Source of the DNA: Deltaproteobacteria bacterium
GTDB taxonomy: Bacteria > Myxococcota_A > UBA796 > SXON01
Length of the DNA: 50,657 nucleotides
Direction of reading: 5' to 3'
Assembly (NCBI GenBank): GCA_947490345.1
Contig: CANLGL010000035.1
Span: 1 to 50,657, forward strand
How positions within the stretch are numbered: position 1 is the stretch's first letter; every line of letters begins with the position of its first letter. The notes under the pieces are model-generated. The model did no database searches. It had not been told where the DNA came from and saw only the letters and a list, made by a program, of their open reading frames with translations. Below are positions 8,113-17,098 of this stretch, in pieces. The translations under genes and the position numbers were made by a program.

Positions 8113-8147
8113 GTTCTTGGCGCTCTCCCCCCATTGGTCCCCCCCCC

Positions 8148-10256
8148 ATGATCGTCCTCCTCTACGCACTGGCGACGGTCGGCTCCGGCGCCCTGGGGAT
8201 TCGGGCGCCGCTGGCGGATCGCGAGGACCCGGTCCGCCGCCGATTCGCGGTGCTGGCCTTGACCGTGGCGATGACCTGGCTCGGTTGGACGATCCACTTG
8301 ATGGTGCCGGAGCTGCGGGTCGGGAAGCTGATCAACGGGGCGGCGGCGACCTTCTTGCCCTTCAGCCTGCTCGGCTTCGTGGTGCAATTCTTCGGGGGGC
8401 GGGACAACGCCCCCAGCGAACCGCGGCTGGCCCCACTCGGCGGCCTCGCGCCCTTCGTGGCCATCGCCTACGTCGCCGCGGAGCTCTTTGCGCCGTGGCG
8501 GTTCGGACAGGCGGGCGGCGGCGACCTCATCCTGGGGCTGTGGGTCTTCGGGGGCGTCGCGATCTCCCTGCGGCGGCTGTGGCAGCGCCACCAGGAGAGC
8601 CCCCAGCGCGTCGAGCGGGCGCGAATTCGGTACCTGCTGGTCCTCGCGTCGGCGGCGGTCGGCTTCACGCTTTTGGAGGCAGTGGCGCGGGCGTGGACGC
8701 CTGGGAGCAACGAAGCCGTCTCGTTCTTCACCCGGGAGGGCCTGGTCCAGGGTGCCATTCCGCCCCTGGGCGCGCTGCTCACGACGACGCTGCTCTATTT
8801 CCTGTACCAGATGATCTCGCTCTACCGGCTTTTGGACCTGACGGAGATCTTCGCCCGGGTAGGCGCCGTCTCGATCGCGGCGCTGATCCTGGTGCTGCTC
8901 GACAGCCTCAGCGCCGTCTCCCTGCTCGGTCCCTACCCCACCCACGGATTCTTCCAGGCCTTTGTGGGCAGCGTGCTTTTCCTCCTGGCGTGGGACCCGC
9001 TGCGCACCCAGTTGGAACGCTGGTTGGGGGGCGCGCTCAACCCGCGCGGGCTGGTGCTGGCCGATGCGCTTCGCGACGTCGAGATGGCCCTGCCACGCGC
9101 GATCTCGATCCCTGGGTTGTGCAACGCGGTGCTCGACCGATTTGTGGCAAGCGGGCGCATTCCTGCCGCGGCGTTGTATCTGTGGGACGAGGAGCGTCGG
9201 CTGTACCGGCTGGTGTCCGAGCGTGGCGCCGGTCGCCATCCCGCGTTGCTCCACGTCGCGCGCCAACCCTTCGTCGACGGCTTCCTGGAAGGGGCTCCGG
9301 CCTATGTCCGGGTCGACCTCGAGCGGCAGATTCGTCGCGACGCGCGCACCGCGGTGGAGCTACAACGGCGGATGGAGGTCATGGAAGGGATGAACGCCGA
9401 CGTCGTGGTGCCGCTCAAGAGCGGCGAGCTGGTGCTCGGTTGGTTGGCGCTCGCCGATGAGCCCGACAGCGACGGTTTTTCAGAGGAGGAGACCACGAGG
9501 CTGGCCCGCATCGCGATTCAGGCGGCGGGAACCGTGGAGAACATTCACGGCTTCGACGAGCTGAAAGAGGAGCACCGCCTCAGTGCACTCGGCACGATGG
9601 CCGCGGGGTTGGCGCACGAGATTCGGAACCCGCTCGCGGGGATCCGCGGGGCGGCGCAGTACCTGGATTCTTCCCGCGGCGGCTCCGACGGCGAGATGGT
9701 GCGCGTCATCGTCGACGAGACCGACCGCCTCAACCGCATCGTCAGCCAATTCCTCGACTACGCCCGGCAGCTCCGGGTCACCCCTTCGCGAGTGGAGCCG
9801 AAGGACCTCGTTGTTTCGACCGCGCGCGCCCTGGCCGCCACCGGGGTCGCCGCGCACGTACGCATCGTCGAGGACGTGGAGCCGGACCTGCCGACGATCG
9901 AGGTGGATGTTGACAAACTACGGCAGGTGCTCCTGAACCTGGGCCAGAACGGGCTCCACGCCATGCCGCACGGCGGCACGCTCACCTTCCGCGCCCGCAA
10001 GGGAAGCCTCGCCGACCCGCGCTCCCGCGCCCGGCCGGCCGTGGAGCTGTCGATCGAGGACACCGGCGTCGGCATCACCCCGGAGGACCTCGACAAACTC
10101 TTCGTGCCCTTCTTCACCACCCGCCACGACGGCACCGGGCTCGGCCTCGCGATCAGCCAGCGCATCGTTCAGGCGCACCGGGGCGAGCTGGACGTTCAGT
10201 CAGAAGCCGGCAAGGGAAGTGTCTTTACGGTGCGCCTACCGCTGACGGCCGATTGA
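8148..10256 (+). CDS. Membrane sensor histidine kinase (multi-TM, GAF, HisKA, HATPase)
   Basis: Sensor kinase of 702 aa that should phosphorylate a response regulator. I chose ATG 8148 because the open frame upstream only covers DNA antisense to selA. The first ~310 residues hold about nine hydrophobic segments, starting with MIVLLYALATVGSG and ending near FVGSVLFLLAW. Residues ~335-470 form a GAF-like region. The dimerisation/phosphoacceptor helix has AHEIRNPLAGIRG with His ~490. The ATPase domain has NLGQNGLHAM (N box), DTGVGI (G1) and FFTTRHDGTGLGLAI (F/G2). The H-box and layout resemble NtrB-like partners of sigma-54 activators. No response regulator is adjacent; the nearest candidate is the NtrC-type gene at 33972-35366. 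Its 3' end overlaps the convergent neighbour by 32 bp. Confidence 0.9.
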   Translation: MIVLLYALATVGSGALGIRAPLADREDPVRRRFAVLALTVAMTWLGWTIHLMVPELRVGKLINGAAATFLPFSLLGFVVQFFGGRDNAPSEPRLAPLGGLAPFVAIAYVAAELFAPWRFGQAGGGDLILGLWVFGGVAISLRRLWQRHQESPQRVERARIRYLLVLASAAVGFTLLEAVARAWTPGSNEAVSFFTREGLVQGAIPPLGALLTTTLLYFLYQMISLYRLLDLTEIFARVGAVSIAALILVLLDSLSAVSLLGPYPTHGFFQAFVGSVLFLLAWDPLRTQLERWLGGALNPRGLVLADALRDVEMALPRAISIPGLCNAVLDRFVASGRIPAAALYLWDEERRLYRLVSERGAGRHPALLHVARQPFVDGFLEGAPAYVRVDLERQIRRDARTAVELQRRMEVMEGMNADVVVPLKSGELVLGWLALADEPDSDGFSEEETTRLARIAIQAAGTVENIHGFDELKEEHRLSALGTMAAGLAHEIRNPLAGIRGAAQYLDSSRGGSDGEMVRVIVDETDRLNRIVSQFLDYARQLRVTPSRVEPKDLVVSTARALAATGVAAHVRIVEDVEPDLPTIEVDVDKLRQVLLNLGQNGLHAMPHGGTLTFRARKGSLADPRSRARPAVELSIEDTGVGITPEDLDKLFVPFFTTRHDGTGLGLAISQRIVQAHRGELDVQSEAGKGSVFTVRLPLTAD

Positions 10257-11589
10257 GGTTTTCGAAGGCGCCGACGTCGGTGACGGCCGAGCCCGCTTCG
10301 TCGAGGAACGCGCGCACGCTTCCCCCCCGACGCGCGTAGGCCGCGGCGAGGTCCGAAAGGTGGGTGGGCAAAAGCGCCAGGAGCGGCTGTCCCCTCGCGT
10401 GGGTCGGCGCCGACCCCGCCAGCAGCGTTTGTAGCGCTGCCACCGACAGTCCGGGGAGGTCCACCGGAACGACGAGAGCGGCACGTTGGTTGCGCGCGGC
10501 CGCCTCCGAAAGCGCGGCGGCGACGCCCCAGAGGGGGTGGCGGGGCCCGTCTGGCTCCACCAGGGTGGTCAGTCCGCCAGGTCGCTGGTGGCGGGCGACG
10601 ACGGTCGCGACCACGCCAGCGCCGGCGCAGATGCGTCCGGTGCGCTCCAGCAGCGTCTCACCGCCGATGACGTGCGCCGCCTTGTCCGAGCCAAAGCGCG
10701 TGGAGAGTCCGCCGGCCAGGATCCAGGCTTGCGCACGCCGTTGAATCACCACCACGCGGCCCAGCAACTCCGGCGCCACCTCGCCATCGGGCGCGACCAA
10801 CTCCAATCGCTGCGCCACCCCTTGAACGACGCGAACGCCCTCGCGGACCCGCACAAATCCCTTGGTCCGCACCCCGCGCCGCTTGTGGAGCCAGTCCCAT
10901 GCCTCCGCCTCGGTCAGCCCCTCGGGAACGTGCAGCTCAGCCGATTCCCACTCGTCGTGGTGGTGGTGTTCGTGGTGGTGGTGTTCGCTTCTGGCTCGCT
11001 TGGGACCGGTCGGAAAGCAGAGATCGGCTGCCACCGCGCCGCGCACACACCCGATGATCGTTGCGTCACCGACAAGCTCGCGGATGCGCGCCTCGGCGGC
11101 CAGCCGCGTGGCGTCGTCTACGAGGTCGAGCTTGTTCAAGAGCACCAGGTCGGCGCTCTGCATCTGCTCGGCGAACAGCGGGTCGGTCTCCCCGGCGCGC
11201 TCGGCGTCAACGACGATGACACAGGCCTCGTCGCCCACCCAGTCACGCACCGGCGGCCGGAAGAGATGGAGCTGGGTGTCGAAGGGCAGCGCCAGACCGC
11301 TGGTCTCGATGACGATTCGGTCGGGGTCGACCCGGCCGCGAAGCTCCTGCAGGGTCTCTAAAAGCTCGTTGCTGAGGGTGCAGCAGACGCAGCCACCCGC
11401 CAACTCGACCATCCGCGCCTCGCCCGCGCCGAGCAGCGCCGCGTCGATCCCGAGCTCGCCGAACTCATTGGAGATCACGGCCATGCGTACGCCCGTCGCT
11501 TGCGCGTCGGCGAGAAGGTGGCGGACCAGCGTCGTCTTGCCGCTGCCTAAAAACCCACCGACGACCAGGACCGGAACGCGCCGACTCAC
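10225..11589 (-). CDS. COG0523 (CobW/P47K) GTPase fused to MobA molybdopterin guanylyltransferase
   Basis: A 454-aa fusion. Residues 1-~285 are a COG0523 metallochaperone GTPase: Walker A GGFLGSGKTT (11-20), the Cys motif GGCVCC (Cys 67, 69, 70), ETSGLA, NKLD (152-155), and a His-rich metal-binding loop (SEHHHHEHHHHDE, 201-213). Residues ~286-454 are MobA-like: LAGGLSTRFGSDKA (291-304), HPLWG, VDLPGL (376-381) and FENLNRP. MobA attaches GMP to molybdopterin to make the Mo-bis-MGD cofactor. The GTG start at 11589 overlaps the upstream stop as GTGA, so translation is probably coupled to the AAA ATPase. The fusion suggests metal delivery coupled to cofactor nucleotide attachment, but the metal is not known. 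The MobA half is somewhat short (about 169 aa against about 190). Confidence 0.88.
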   Translation of the reverse strand: MSRRVPVLVVGGFLGSGKTTLVRHLLADAQATGVRMAVISNEFGELGIDAALLGAGEARMVELAGGCVCCTLSNELLETLQELRGRVDPDRIVIETSGLALPFDTQLHLFRPPVRDWVGDEACVIVVDAERAGETDPLFAEQMQSADLVLLNKLDLVDDATRLAAEARIRELVGDATIIGCVRGAVAADLCFPTGPKRARSEHHHHEHHHHDEWESAELHVPEGLTEAEAWDWLHKRRGVRTKGFVRVREGVRVVQGVAQRLELVAPDGEVAPELLGRVVVIQRRAQAWILAGGLSTRFGSDKAAHVIGGETLLERTGRICAGAGVVATVVARHQRPGGLTTLVEPDGPRHPLWGVAAALSEAAARNQRAALVVPVDLPGLSVAALQTLLAGSAPTHARGQPLLALLPTHLSDLAAAYARRGGSVRAFLDEAGSAVTDVGAFENLNRPSAVGAP

Positions 11590-12929
11590 CGTCCGGTGGC
11601 CCCGAAGTAGTTCGCCACCGCTCGGTCCCACGCCACAGGCGTCGCGACCGCTTCCTCCTGGTGATATCGAGCGTGGTCCGCCACTTGTTGTAGCAGGTCG
11701 CGGGGGTGGCAGAAGCGCATCGGCCGGTTGCGGAAGTGTTTTTCGATGAGCCAGCTCAGGGAGCCCGGGGGCAGACGCACCTCCATGCGGTGGGCCGTAT
11801 CGATCAGGAGCTGGCCGAACTCTTCGCGCGTCGGGTCGGGCACCCGAATCTTGTAGGGAATCCGCCGCAAGAACGCTTCGTCGACGAGTGTGGAGGGATC
11901 GATGTTGGTGGAGAAGACCAGGAGGGGATCAAAGGGCGCCGGGATCTTTCGCCCGTCCGGGAGCCGTAGGTAGTCGATACGGCGTTCAAGAGGGAAGATC
12001 CACCGATTCAGCAGCGTGAGCGGGTCGATCCGCTGGCGGCCGAAGTCGTCGATGACCAGGGTGCCGCAGTTGGCCTTGAGCTGCAGTGGCGCTTCGCACA
12101 CGCCAGAGACCGGATTCCGCTGGATCTCGAGCATGTCGAGGGTGAGTTCGCCGCCGGCGATGACGGTCGGGCGGTCGATGCGGACCCAGCGCCGATCGGC
12201 CCGATCGAGCACCGAAAGCGTGCGCTGGCGGTCGGGACGATGATTGTGGGTGGCCGGATCGTAGAGCTTCACGATGTGCCCGTCGATGAGCAGCGTGATG
12301 GGCACCCAGATCGTGTCCCCGAAGCTACGCGTCACCCGTTCGGCGATGCTCGTCTTGCCGTTGCCTGGCTCGCCATAGAGAAAGAGCGCACGCCCGCTGG
12401 AGATCGCCGGCCCGAGCGCGTCGATGAGCCCGGCGCCGAGGGTCATGTCTTCGAAGGCTCGGTGCAAGTCGTCGGCGGTCGAGCGCACCGCGGAGATCGA
12501 TTGTGCCGCGACCGCGCGCACGTACTGAAAGAACGGGACCGGAGTCGGCCCCACGTACGAGGTCAGCTTGCGCGACTCGATGGCGGTGTGCCGGCCGAGG
12601 TCCGTGAGCTCCCAGATGAAGTCCCCGGTGGCGCTGGCTCCCCGATGTTGGAGCAACTTCTGCGTCTTGAGCCCATCCAGAAGGTCCTTGACCATCGCAG
12701 CGGAGAGCGCGACCTCCTGCGCGATCGCTCGCCCGTGCGCCGTCCCCTCCCGCGCCAGGTAGCGCAGCACGATGCCCTCGACCTGGGCCTCGTCCAGACC
12801 CACTTCGTCCCAGGACCGCGGTTCGCGCGGCAAGAATCCGGCCGCCGGAAGCTCACCCATGCGGGGCTGGGCGCCGCCGAGCCGGATGGTCGGGATGTCC
12901 GATTCGGGATCGTCGGGATCGTTCGGCAT
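11586..12929 (-). CDS. AAA ATPase with N-terminal winged-helix region
   Basis: ATPase of 447 aa from ATG 12929 (GTG 12938 is an alternative; AGGTG lies upstream of the ATG). Residues ~35-115 look like one or two winged-helix units (VEGIVLRYLAREGTAHGRAIAQEVALS, then DFIWELTDLGRH). The AAA domain follows with Walker A GEPGNGKTSIAERV, Walker B TLVIDDFG, a sensor-like FSTNIDP and an arginine-rich FLRRIPYKIRVPDPTREEF. The C-terminal helical part includes FCHPRDLLQQVADHARYH. Proteins of this layout occur in myxobacteria and related groups without an assigned function, as far as I know. The stop overlaps the COG0523-MobA start. It may be a remodelling or chaperone ATPase for the same pathway; that is inference from coupling only. 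Confidence 0.8.
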   Translation of the reverse strand: MPNDPDDPESDIPTIRLGGAQPRMGELPAAGFLPREPRSWDEVGLDEAQVEGIVLRYLAREGTAHGRAIAQEVALSAAMVKDLLDGLKTQKLLQHRGASATGDFIWELTDLGRHTAIESRKLTSYVGPTPVPFFQYVRAVAAQSISAVRSTADDLHRAFEDMTLGAGLIDALGPAISSGRALFLYGEPGNGKTSIAERVTRSFGDTIWVPITLLIDGHIVKLYDPATHNHRPDRQRTLSVLDRADRRWVRIDRPTVIAGGELTLDMLEIQRNPVSGVCEAPLQLKANCGTLVIDDFGRQRIDPLTLLNRWIFPLERRIDYLRLPDGRKIPAPFDPLLVFSTNIDPSTLVDEAFLRRIPYKIRVPDPTREEFGQLLIDTAHRMEVRLPPGSLSWLIEKHFRNRPMRFCHPRDLLQQVADHARYHQEEAVATPVAWDRAVANYFGATGR

Positions 12930-12968
12930 GCGACGCACCTATCCTGGGGGCGCAGGATAACGGTGCTC

Positions 12969-13658
12969 ATGCGTGCGCGGAACTGGCTCGGCAGGGTGCG
13001 AGAGCGAATCGCAGGGCCACCGGAACGCCCCCTTGCCGTTGGGCAGAGCTGGTCTCCGGCGGTTGCGACCGTATGGGGCGAGCTGCAGGAGCAGGTCGAC
13101 GCGCAGTTGAAGCGTCCGGGTACGGCGGCGGTGTCGACGTGGGAGGTGTGCTCTGCCGAGCTGGCGCGGCGGACCATCGGCGAGGAGGACGAGGTGGCGA
13201 CCCTGACCCGCTTCAGTGACGCGTTGGTGCCGCTGCTCGATGCGCTCCAGGGCCCCCACAAGGCCCTGCCCGCCGCGATCGTAGCGGGTCGGGGTGCGGG
13301 GGAGAGCGTCGGCACCTTGGCCGCAGCGACGCGCCCGCTGGTGCTCCTGCCCTCCGGTTTGGATGCAGCGGTCGAGGTCGCGTGGGGCAAGGTGGTCGCC
13401 TACCTCGAGCCCCTCTTTGCGGGCGGGAGCGATCCGGACGGGTGCCGCTCGCTGATGAGCGAAGTCGGCCCCCGATTGGCGCGCGGCATTGCCGAGGCGG
13501 AGGGTGTCTTGCGTGCTGAGCTGGCTCAGCTTCCGTCCGCGACGGACCCGCTCGAGGGCCTGTTGGAGCCCTTCGAGACCTGGGCGGGGCTGGTCGACCG
13601 CACCCTCGAGATGGAGGTCTACACGGCGACGCGGGCGATGATTCGCCGGGTGCGGTGA
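12969..13658 (+). CDS. Hypothetical protein
   Basis: A 229-aa protein I do not recognise. ATG 12969 is taken as the start (GTG 12963, two codons upstream, is possible); further upstream the frame only covers antisense of the AAA gene. The N-terminus is basic (MRARNWLGRVRERIAG) with no signal peptide. The rest is mostly helical and acidic: WGELQEQVDAQLKR, EEDEVATLTRFSDALVPLLDALQGPHKALPA, LDAAVEVAWGKVVAYLEPLFAG and LEMEVYTATRAMIRRVR. No catalytic motif is visible. It is divergent from the AAA gene with a 39-bp gap, so the two could share a promoter region, and ends 9 bp before the convergent exonuclease gene. Probably cytoplasmic. Confidence 0.7.
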   Translation: MRARNWLGRVRERIAGPPERPLAVGQSWSPAVATVWGELQEQVDAQLKRPGTAAVSTWEVCSAELARRTIGEEDEVATLTRFSDALVPLLDALQGPHKALPAAIVAGRGAGESVGTLAAATRPLVLLPSGLDAAVEVAWGKVVAYLEPLFAGGSDPDGCRSLMSEVGPRLARGIAEAEGVLRAELAQLPSATDPLEGLLEPFETWAGLVDRTLEMEVYTATRAMIRRVR

Positions 13659-13667
13659 GGGAGGCGC

Positions 13668-14426
13668 TCAGCTCAGATGCAGCGTGACCGGAGCGTGGTC
13701 GCTGGCTTGAGGCTGGCCGCGCTCGGTCAGGTCGACGGTCACGTCTACGAGGCGAGGGAGCAGCGGCGCGCTGAGCAGGTGATGGTCGATCCGCACGCCC
13801 TTGTTCTGCTCGAACCCGCTTTGTCGGTAGTCCCACCACGTGAACTGTCGGCGGGCGGGGTGGAGTTTGCGAAAGCTGTCGGTGAGGCCCAGGGCAACGA
13901 GGCCGAAGAAGGCCTCGCGTTCGGCGGTCGTGCACAGCACCTGTTCGTGCCAGCTGGCCGGATCGTAGACGTCGAGGTCGGCGGGGGCGATGTTGAAGTC
14001 GCCGCACAACACCAGCGGACCGCCAACGTGCGGGGCGACCCACTCGCGCAGCTGCTTGAGCCATTCCAGCTTGTAGACATACTTGTCGCTGGCGGTGTCT
14101 TGCCCGTTGACGACGTACAGGTTCACGATTCGGATGCCCGCCACCACGCCCGTGATCCCCCGCGCCTGCACGTCTCCGCGCCAGGGAAGATCGATCTCGA
14201 CGTCGGTGATCGGCTCCTTCGACAGGATGGCGACCCCATTCCAGGACTTCTGCCCGGCGATCGCCACGTGGTAGCCGCGCTTTTCGAGCTCGGCCCGCGG
14301 CAGCTCCGCCTCAGTGCATTTGAGCTCCTGCAGGCAGACGACGTCCGGGTCCCGGTCGTCGAGCCAGCCGAGCAATCGCTCCAGCCGCGCGCGAATGGAG
14401 TTCACGTTGAACGTGGTGATATTCAT
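13668..14426 (-). CDS. xth: Exodeoxyribonuclease III (AP endonuclease)
   Basis: Base-excision-repair nuclease of 252 aa. All exonuclease III/EEP family landmarks are present: MNITTFNVNSIRARL at the start, LQELKCTE with the metal-binding Glu, the VVNGQDTASDKYVYK loop, LCGDFNIAPADLDVYDP with the catalytic Asp/Asn, WWDYR, RIDHHLLS and the final SDHAPV His/Asp pair. The length matches the family (about 250-268 aa). ATG 14426 is 7 nt downstream of the dehydrogenase stop on the same strand, so the two are probably co-transcribed. It should act in the cytoplasm on abasic sites and 3' blocked ends. Confidence 0.93.
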   Translation of the reverse strand: MNITTFNVNSIRARLERLLGWLDDRDPDVVCLQELKCTEAELPRAELEKRGYHVAIAGQKSWNGVAILSKEPITDVEIDLPWRGDVQARGITGVVAGIRIVNLYVVNGQDTASDKYVYKLEWLKQLREWVAPHVGGPLVLCGDFNIAPADLDVYDPASWHEQVLCTTAEREAFFGLVALGLTDSFRKLHPARRQFTWWDYRQSGFEQNKGVRIDHHLLSAPLLPRLVDVTVDLTERGQPQASDHAPVTLHLS

Positions 14427-14433
14427 GCTGCGC

Positions 14434-15867
14434 TCATAGCCCGGCGCGGGTGACGAGCTTGGTGTTGAGGTAGCCTTCGAGGCCCTCGGTGCCGCCTTCG
14501 TTCCCGTGCCCCGAGTCCTTGATTCCCCCGAACGGAAGCTCTGGCAGGGCCAGCCCGTGGTGGTTGATCGCCACCATTCCGCTTTCGATCGCCGCCGAGT
14601 ACGCTTGCGCCGTCGCCAGGGACTTTGTGTACGCGTACGCGGCCAGCCCGTAAGGGAGGCGATTGGCCTCGGCGATGACCTCGGCGAACGAATCGAACGG
14701 TTGGATGGGAACGATCGGGCCGAATGGCTCCTCGCTGAGGATGCGGCTGTGGGCAGGCAGGTCCACGAGGACCGTGGGGGAGAAGAAGAAGCCCTCGGTG
14801 CCGATGCGGTGGCCGCCGGTCAGTACGCGGGCACCGCACGCCCGCGCGTCGGCCACGAGCTCCTCCATGGCGCGCAGACGGCGTTCGTTGGCAAGCGGAC
14901 CCATGCGTGTGGTGGGAAGCAGCCCGTCGCCGACTGCAATCCGTTCGGCAGCGGCCACGAAGCCCTCGACGAAACGATCATAGACCGAGCGTTCGATCAG
15001 AAAGCGCGTCGGGCTGGTGCACACCTGGCCGGCGTTGCGGTATTTCACCGTCGCGAGTAGTTTTGCGGCGTAATCAACGTCGGCATCGGCGAAGACCACG
15101 GCGGGAGCGTGGCCCCCCAGCTCCATCGTCGCGCGCTTCATGTGCAGCCCCGCCAGCGCGGCGAGCTGCTTTCCGATCTGCGTGCTGCCGGTGAAGGTGA
15201 CCTTGCGGATGACCGGATGGGGGATCAGGTAGCTGCTGACCTCCGAGGGGACCCCGAAAACCAGCTGCACCACGCCAGCGGGGACGCCGGCATCCACGAA
15301 GGCGGCGACAAGGTCTGCCGGGGAGGCGGGGGTCTCCTCCGGGGCTTTGATGATGATCGAGCAGCCGGTCGCGACCGCGCCGCAAAGCTTCCTCACCACC
15401 TGATTGATGGGGAAGTTCCACGGGGTAAACGCGGCGACTGGACCGACCGGCTCCCGGATGACCAACTGCTCGACGTTGGGGGCGCGCGCCGGAATGACCC
15501 TCCCGTAGGTGCGCCGCCCCTCCTCAGCGAACCACTCGATCAGCTCGACGCCGAGCTTGACCTCGCCCAGCGCCTCGGCCAGCGGCTTGCCTTGCTCCAG
15601 CGTCAGCCGGCGAGCGATGTCGTCGGCGCGGCTGCGAAACAAGTCCGCCGCGCGGCGCATCACCTGGTACCGATCAAAGGCGCTGGTGCGACGCCAGACT
15701 TGGAAGCCGCGTTCGGCCGCGGCCAGGGCCTCGTCCAGGTCCTCGCGCCCGGCGTGGGCGACCTGCCCGATGATCGTGCCTGTAGCAGGGTTCTGGACAG
15801 GGATGGTGCGGCCCTGCCGGCCGGGGCGCCAGGCGCCGTCGATGTGGAGGAGGGTGTCTGGGTACAT
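14434..15867 (-). CDS. gabD: NAD(P)-dependent succinate-semialdehyde-type aldehyde dehydrogenase
   Basis: Aldehyde dehydrogenase of 477 aa; best resemblance is to succinate-semialdehyde dehydrogenase, which makes succinate from succinic semialdehyde in GABA breakdown. Evidence: [28 protein letters not shown] at the N-terminus, [13 protein letters not shown], the Rossmann-loop [23 protein letters not shown] with the general-base Glu, [15 protein letters not shown] with the catalytic Cys ~283, and [10 protein letters not shown] and [14 protein letters not shown] near the C-terminus. ATG 15867 is the first sensible start; the open frame continues far upstream but only through antisense of a real gene. 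Substrate specificity among the close ALDH subfamilies cannot be fixed from sequence by eye. Likely operon with xth downstream. Confidence 0.85.
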   Translation of the reverse strand: MYPDTLLHIDGAWRPGRQGRTIPVQNPATGTIIGQVAHAGREDLDEALAAAERGFQVWRRTSAFDRYQVMRRAADLFRSRADDIARRLTLEQGKPLAEALGEVKLGVELIEWFAEEGRRTYGRVIPARAPNVEQLVIREPVGPVAAFTPWNFPINQVVRKLCGAVATGCSIIIKAPEETPASPADLVAAFVDAGVPAGVVQLVFGVPSEVSSYLIPHPVIRKVTFTGSTQIGKQLAALAGLHMKRATMELGGHAPAVVFADADVDYAAKLLATVKYRNAGQVCTSPTRFLIERSVYDRFVEGFVAAAERIAVGDGLLPTTRMGPLANERRLRAMEELVADARACGARVLTGGHRIGTEGFFFSPTVLVDLPAHSRILSEEPFGPIVPIQPFDSFAEVIAEANRLPYGLAAYAYTKSLATAQAYSAAIESGMVAINHHGLALPELPFGGIKDSGHGNEGGTEGLEGYLNTKLVTRAGL

Positions 15868-15984
15868 TCGTTTCCTTAATCTGACGCCGATCTGACGACT
15901 CGTAGCCGGGGGCGATCTCGTGGGCGACAGTGCAATCACCGACGGCAACTCCCGCCGCGGCATCCCCACCCCGGAATCAAGATC

Positions 15985-16770
15985 ATGCTCGCTCTCGTCC
16001 TTGCCGCATCGTCCGCCTTCGCCGCCCCCGTCCCGGACCTGACCACGACCATCACCGCCCCCAGCAGCTACGCGGTCGACGCCTCCGCGGCCTGGACCTT
16101 CAAGGTCAGCAATGTCAGCACCAACAAGAACGCCTCTGGCGTGAAGCTGTTCATCCAGCTTCCCCAGACCAACACCTCCCCCACCGTGCACGTCATGGGC
16201 GTCCTCGGCACCATCAGCACCACCGCCGGCACCTGCAGCCGCAGCGGCACGCTCGTCACCTGCACCGTCGGCACCGTGAACAAGGGTGCCTCGGTCACCG
16301 CGACGGTGAACATCGCCCTTCCCGAAAGCGCCGGTACGCTCGACTTCTCGACCACCGCCACCACCACCACCAGCGGGGACCCGCTCGGCAACAACGTCGA
16401 CACCGAGGTTGGCAACCCCAGCAACGTCACGGTGGCCGCGCCCTCGGTCGACACCGACGTCGACAACTCGCACTGCACGGGCACCAACCTCGAGTCCTAC
16501 TACGAGTGCGAGCTCTACACGAGCTCGATCTCGACCCATGTCGCGACCTTCGAGGCCGACGGGGACATCTCCTTTGACTTCCCCGACTACTGGGGCTCTT
16601 ACCTGATCACCGGCAACAAGCTCGAGTTCAGCTACGAGAGCGCCGCGGGCACCGAGGCCGAGTTTGTCGGCTACGGGGTGGACGCCAGCTGCTGGGAGGG
16701 CATGACCTACTTCCCCGACGGCTCGGGCGGCTACTCGTCCTACGTCTCGCCCTACCGCGTTTGCCTCTGA
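15985..16770 (+). CDS. Secreted protein with DUF11-like beta domain
   Basis: Protein of 261 aa with a clear signal peptide ([19 protein letters not shown], cleavage after AFA). Residues ~20-155 are Thr/Ser/Asn-rich beta sequence with the run [48 protein letters not shown] (given here only as a landmark region, ~68-115) typical of DUF11/conserved-repeat extracellular domains. Residues ~165-261 are a separate region with [14 protein letters not shown] and a Cys-containing C-terminus ending [14 protein letters not shown]. Four or more cysteines suggest disulfides. Preceded by a 117-bp gap with no obvious element. Probably a secreted or surface protein of unknown role. Confidence 0.75.
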   Translation: MLALVLAASSAFAAPVPDLTTTITAPSSYAVDASAAWTFKVSNVSTNKNASGVKLFIQLPQTNTSPTVHVMGVLGTISTTAGTCSRSGTLVTCTVGTVNKGASVTATVNIALPESAGTLDFSTTATTTTSGDPLGNNVDTEVGNPSNVTVAAPSVDTDVDNSHCTGTNLESYYECELYTSSISTHVATFEADGDISFDFPDYWGSYLITGNKLEFSYESAAGTEAEFVGYGVDASCWEGMTYFPDGSGGYSSYVSPYRVCL

Positions 16771-17098
16771 TCGGAGACAGTCGTACTTGGCGAGGATGCC
16801 AGCCGAGGACCAGGTGACCAGCGTCCCGGCCCAGAACCGGTCGACGTCCCCGAGAGCGAATCCCCAGAGCCCGGGGTCAGGTTCGATGACGCTTTCGGCG
16901 GGCGACGACACGGCTGCGCTGACCACGTGGGGGGGTCCATTCCACCAGGCTCACCGGTGTGTTCAGGTCCTGCCGGACCGTGACCTGGCCGATACTGCGG
17001 GGGCCGACGACATCGGCGGTGCACGCATTGACCGAGAGCGACAGTAGGAGCGCGGGCAGGCGACCTCCGTGGGGTTGCGTAACGTTACACAGGACCAA
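16771..17098 (-). pseudogene. Possible small lipoprotein gene broken by a +1 in a homopolymer
   Basis: This 327-bp gap holds no clean gene, but the minus strand reads like a lipoprotein N-terminus: LPALLLSLSVNAC followed by [28 protein letters not shown]. The frame then turns into junk. Dropping one C from the seven-C run opposite 16929-16935 joins it to [27 protein letters not shown] and [21 protein letters not shown], which is protein-like. No proper stop is seen after this; the joined frame runs on into antisense of the neighbour, so a second lesion is needed. The start would be TTG 17098, overlapping the GH92 start, or a later codon. This is a weak call: decayed gene, phase-variable tract or chance. 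Confidence 0.33.
17079..17088. promoter_or_regulatory. Perfect 10-bp palindrome upstream of GH92 gene
   Basis: GTAACGTTAC is a perfect palindrome ending 9 nt before ATG 17098. It is AT-rich for this genome and sits where a repressor or a structured leader could act. LacI-type and similar regulators use comparable cores, but no regulator gene is adjacent, so an operator role is only a guess. Confidence 0.3.

Noticed and set aside
7410..8147. N-terminal extension of the histidine kinase upstream of 8148
   Set aside because: The region is antisense to selA and crosses the intergenic element; the extension is Arg/Ser/Thr/Pro-rich with no motif.
14434..16926. 830-codon minus-strand frame as one protein
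   Set aside because: Only the part from 15867 down is the aldehyde dehydrogenase; the upstream 350 codons are antisense to a secreted-protein gene with a signal peptide.
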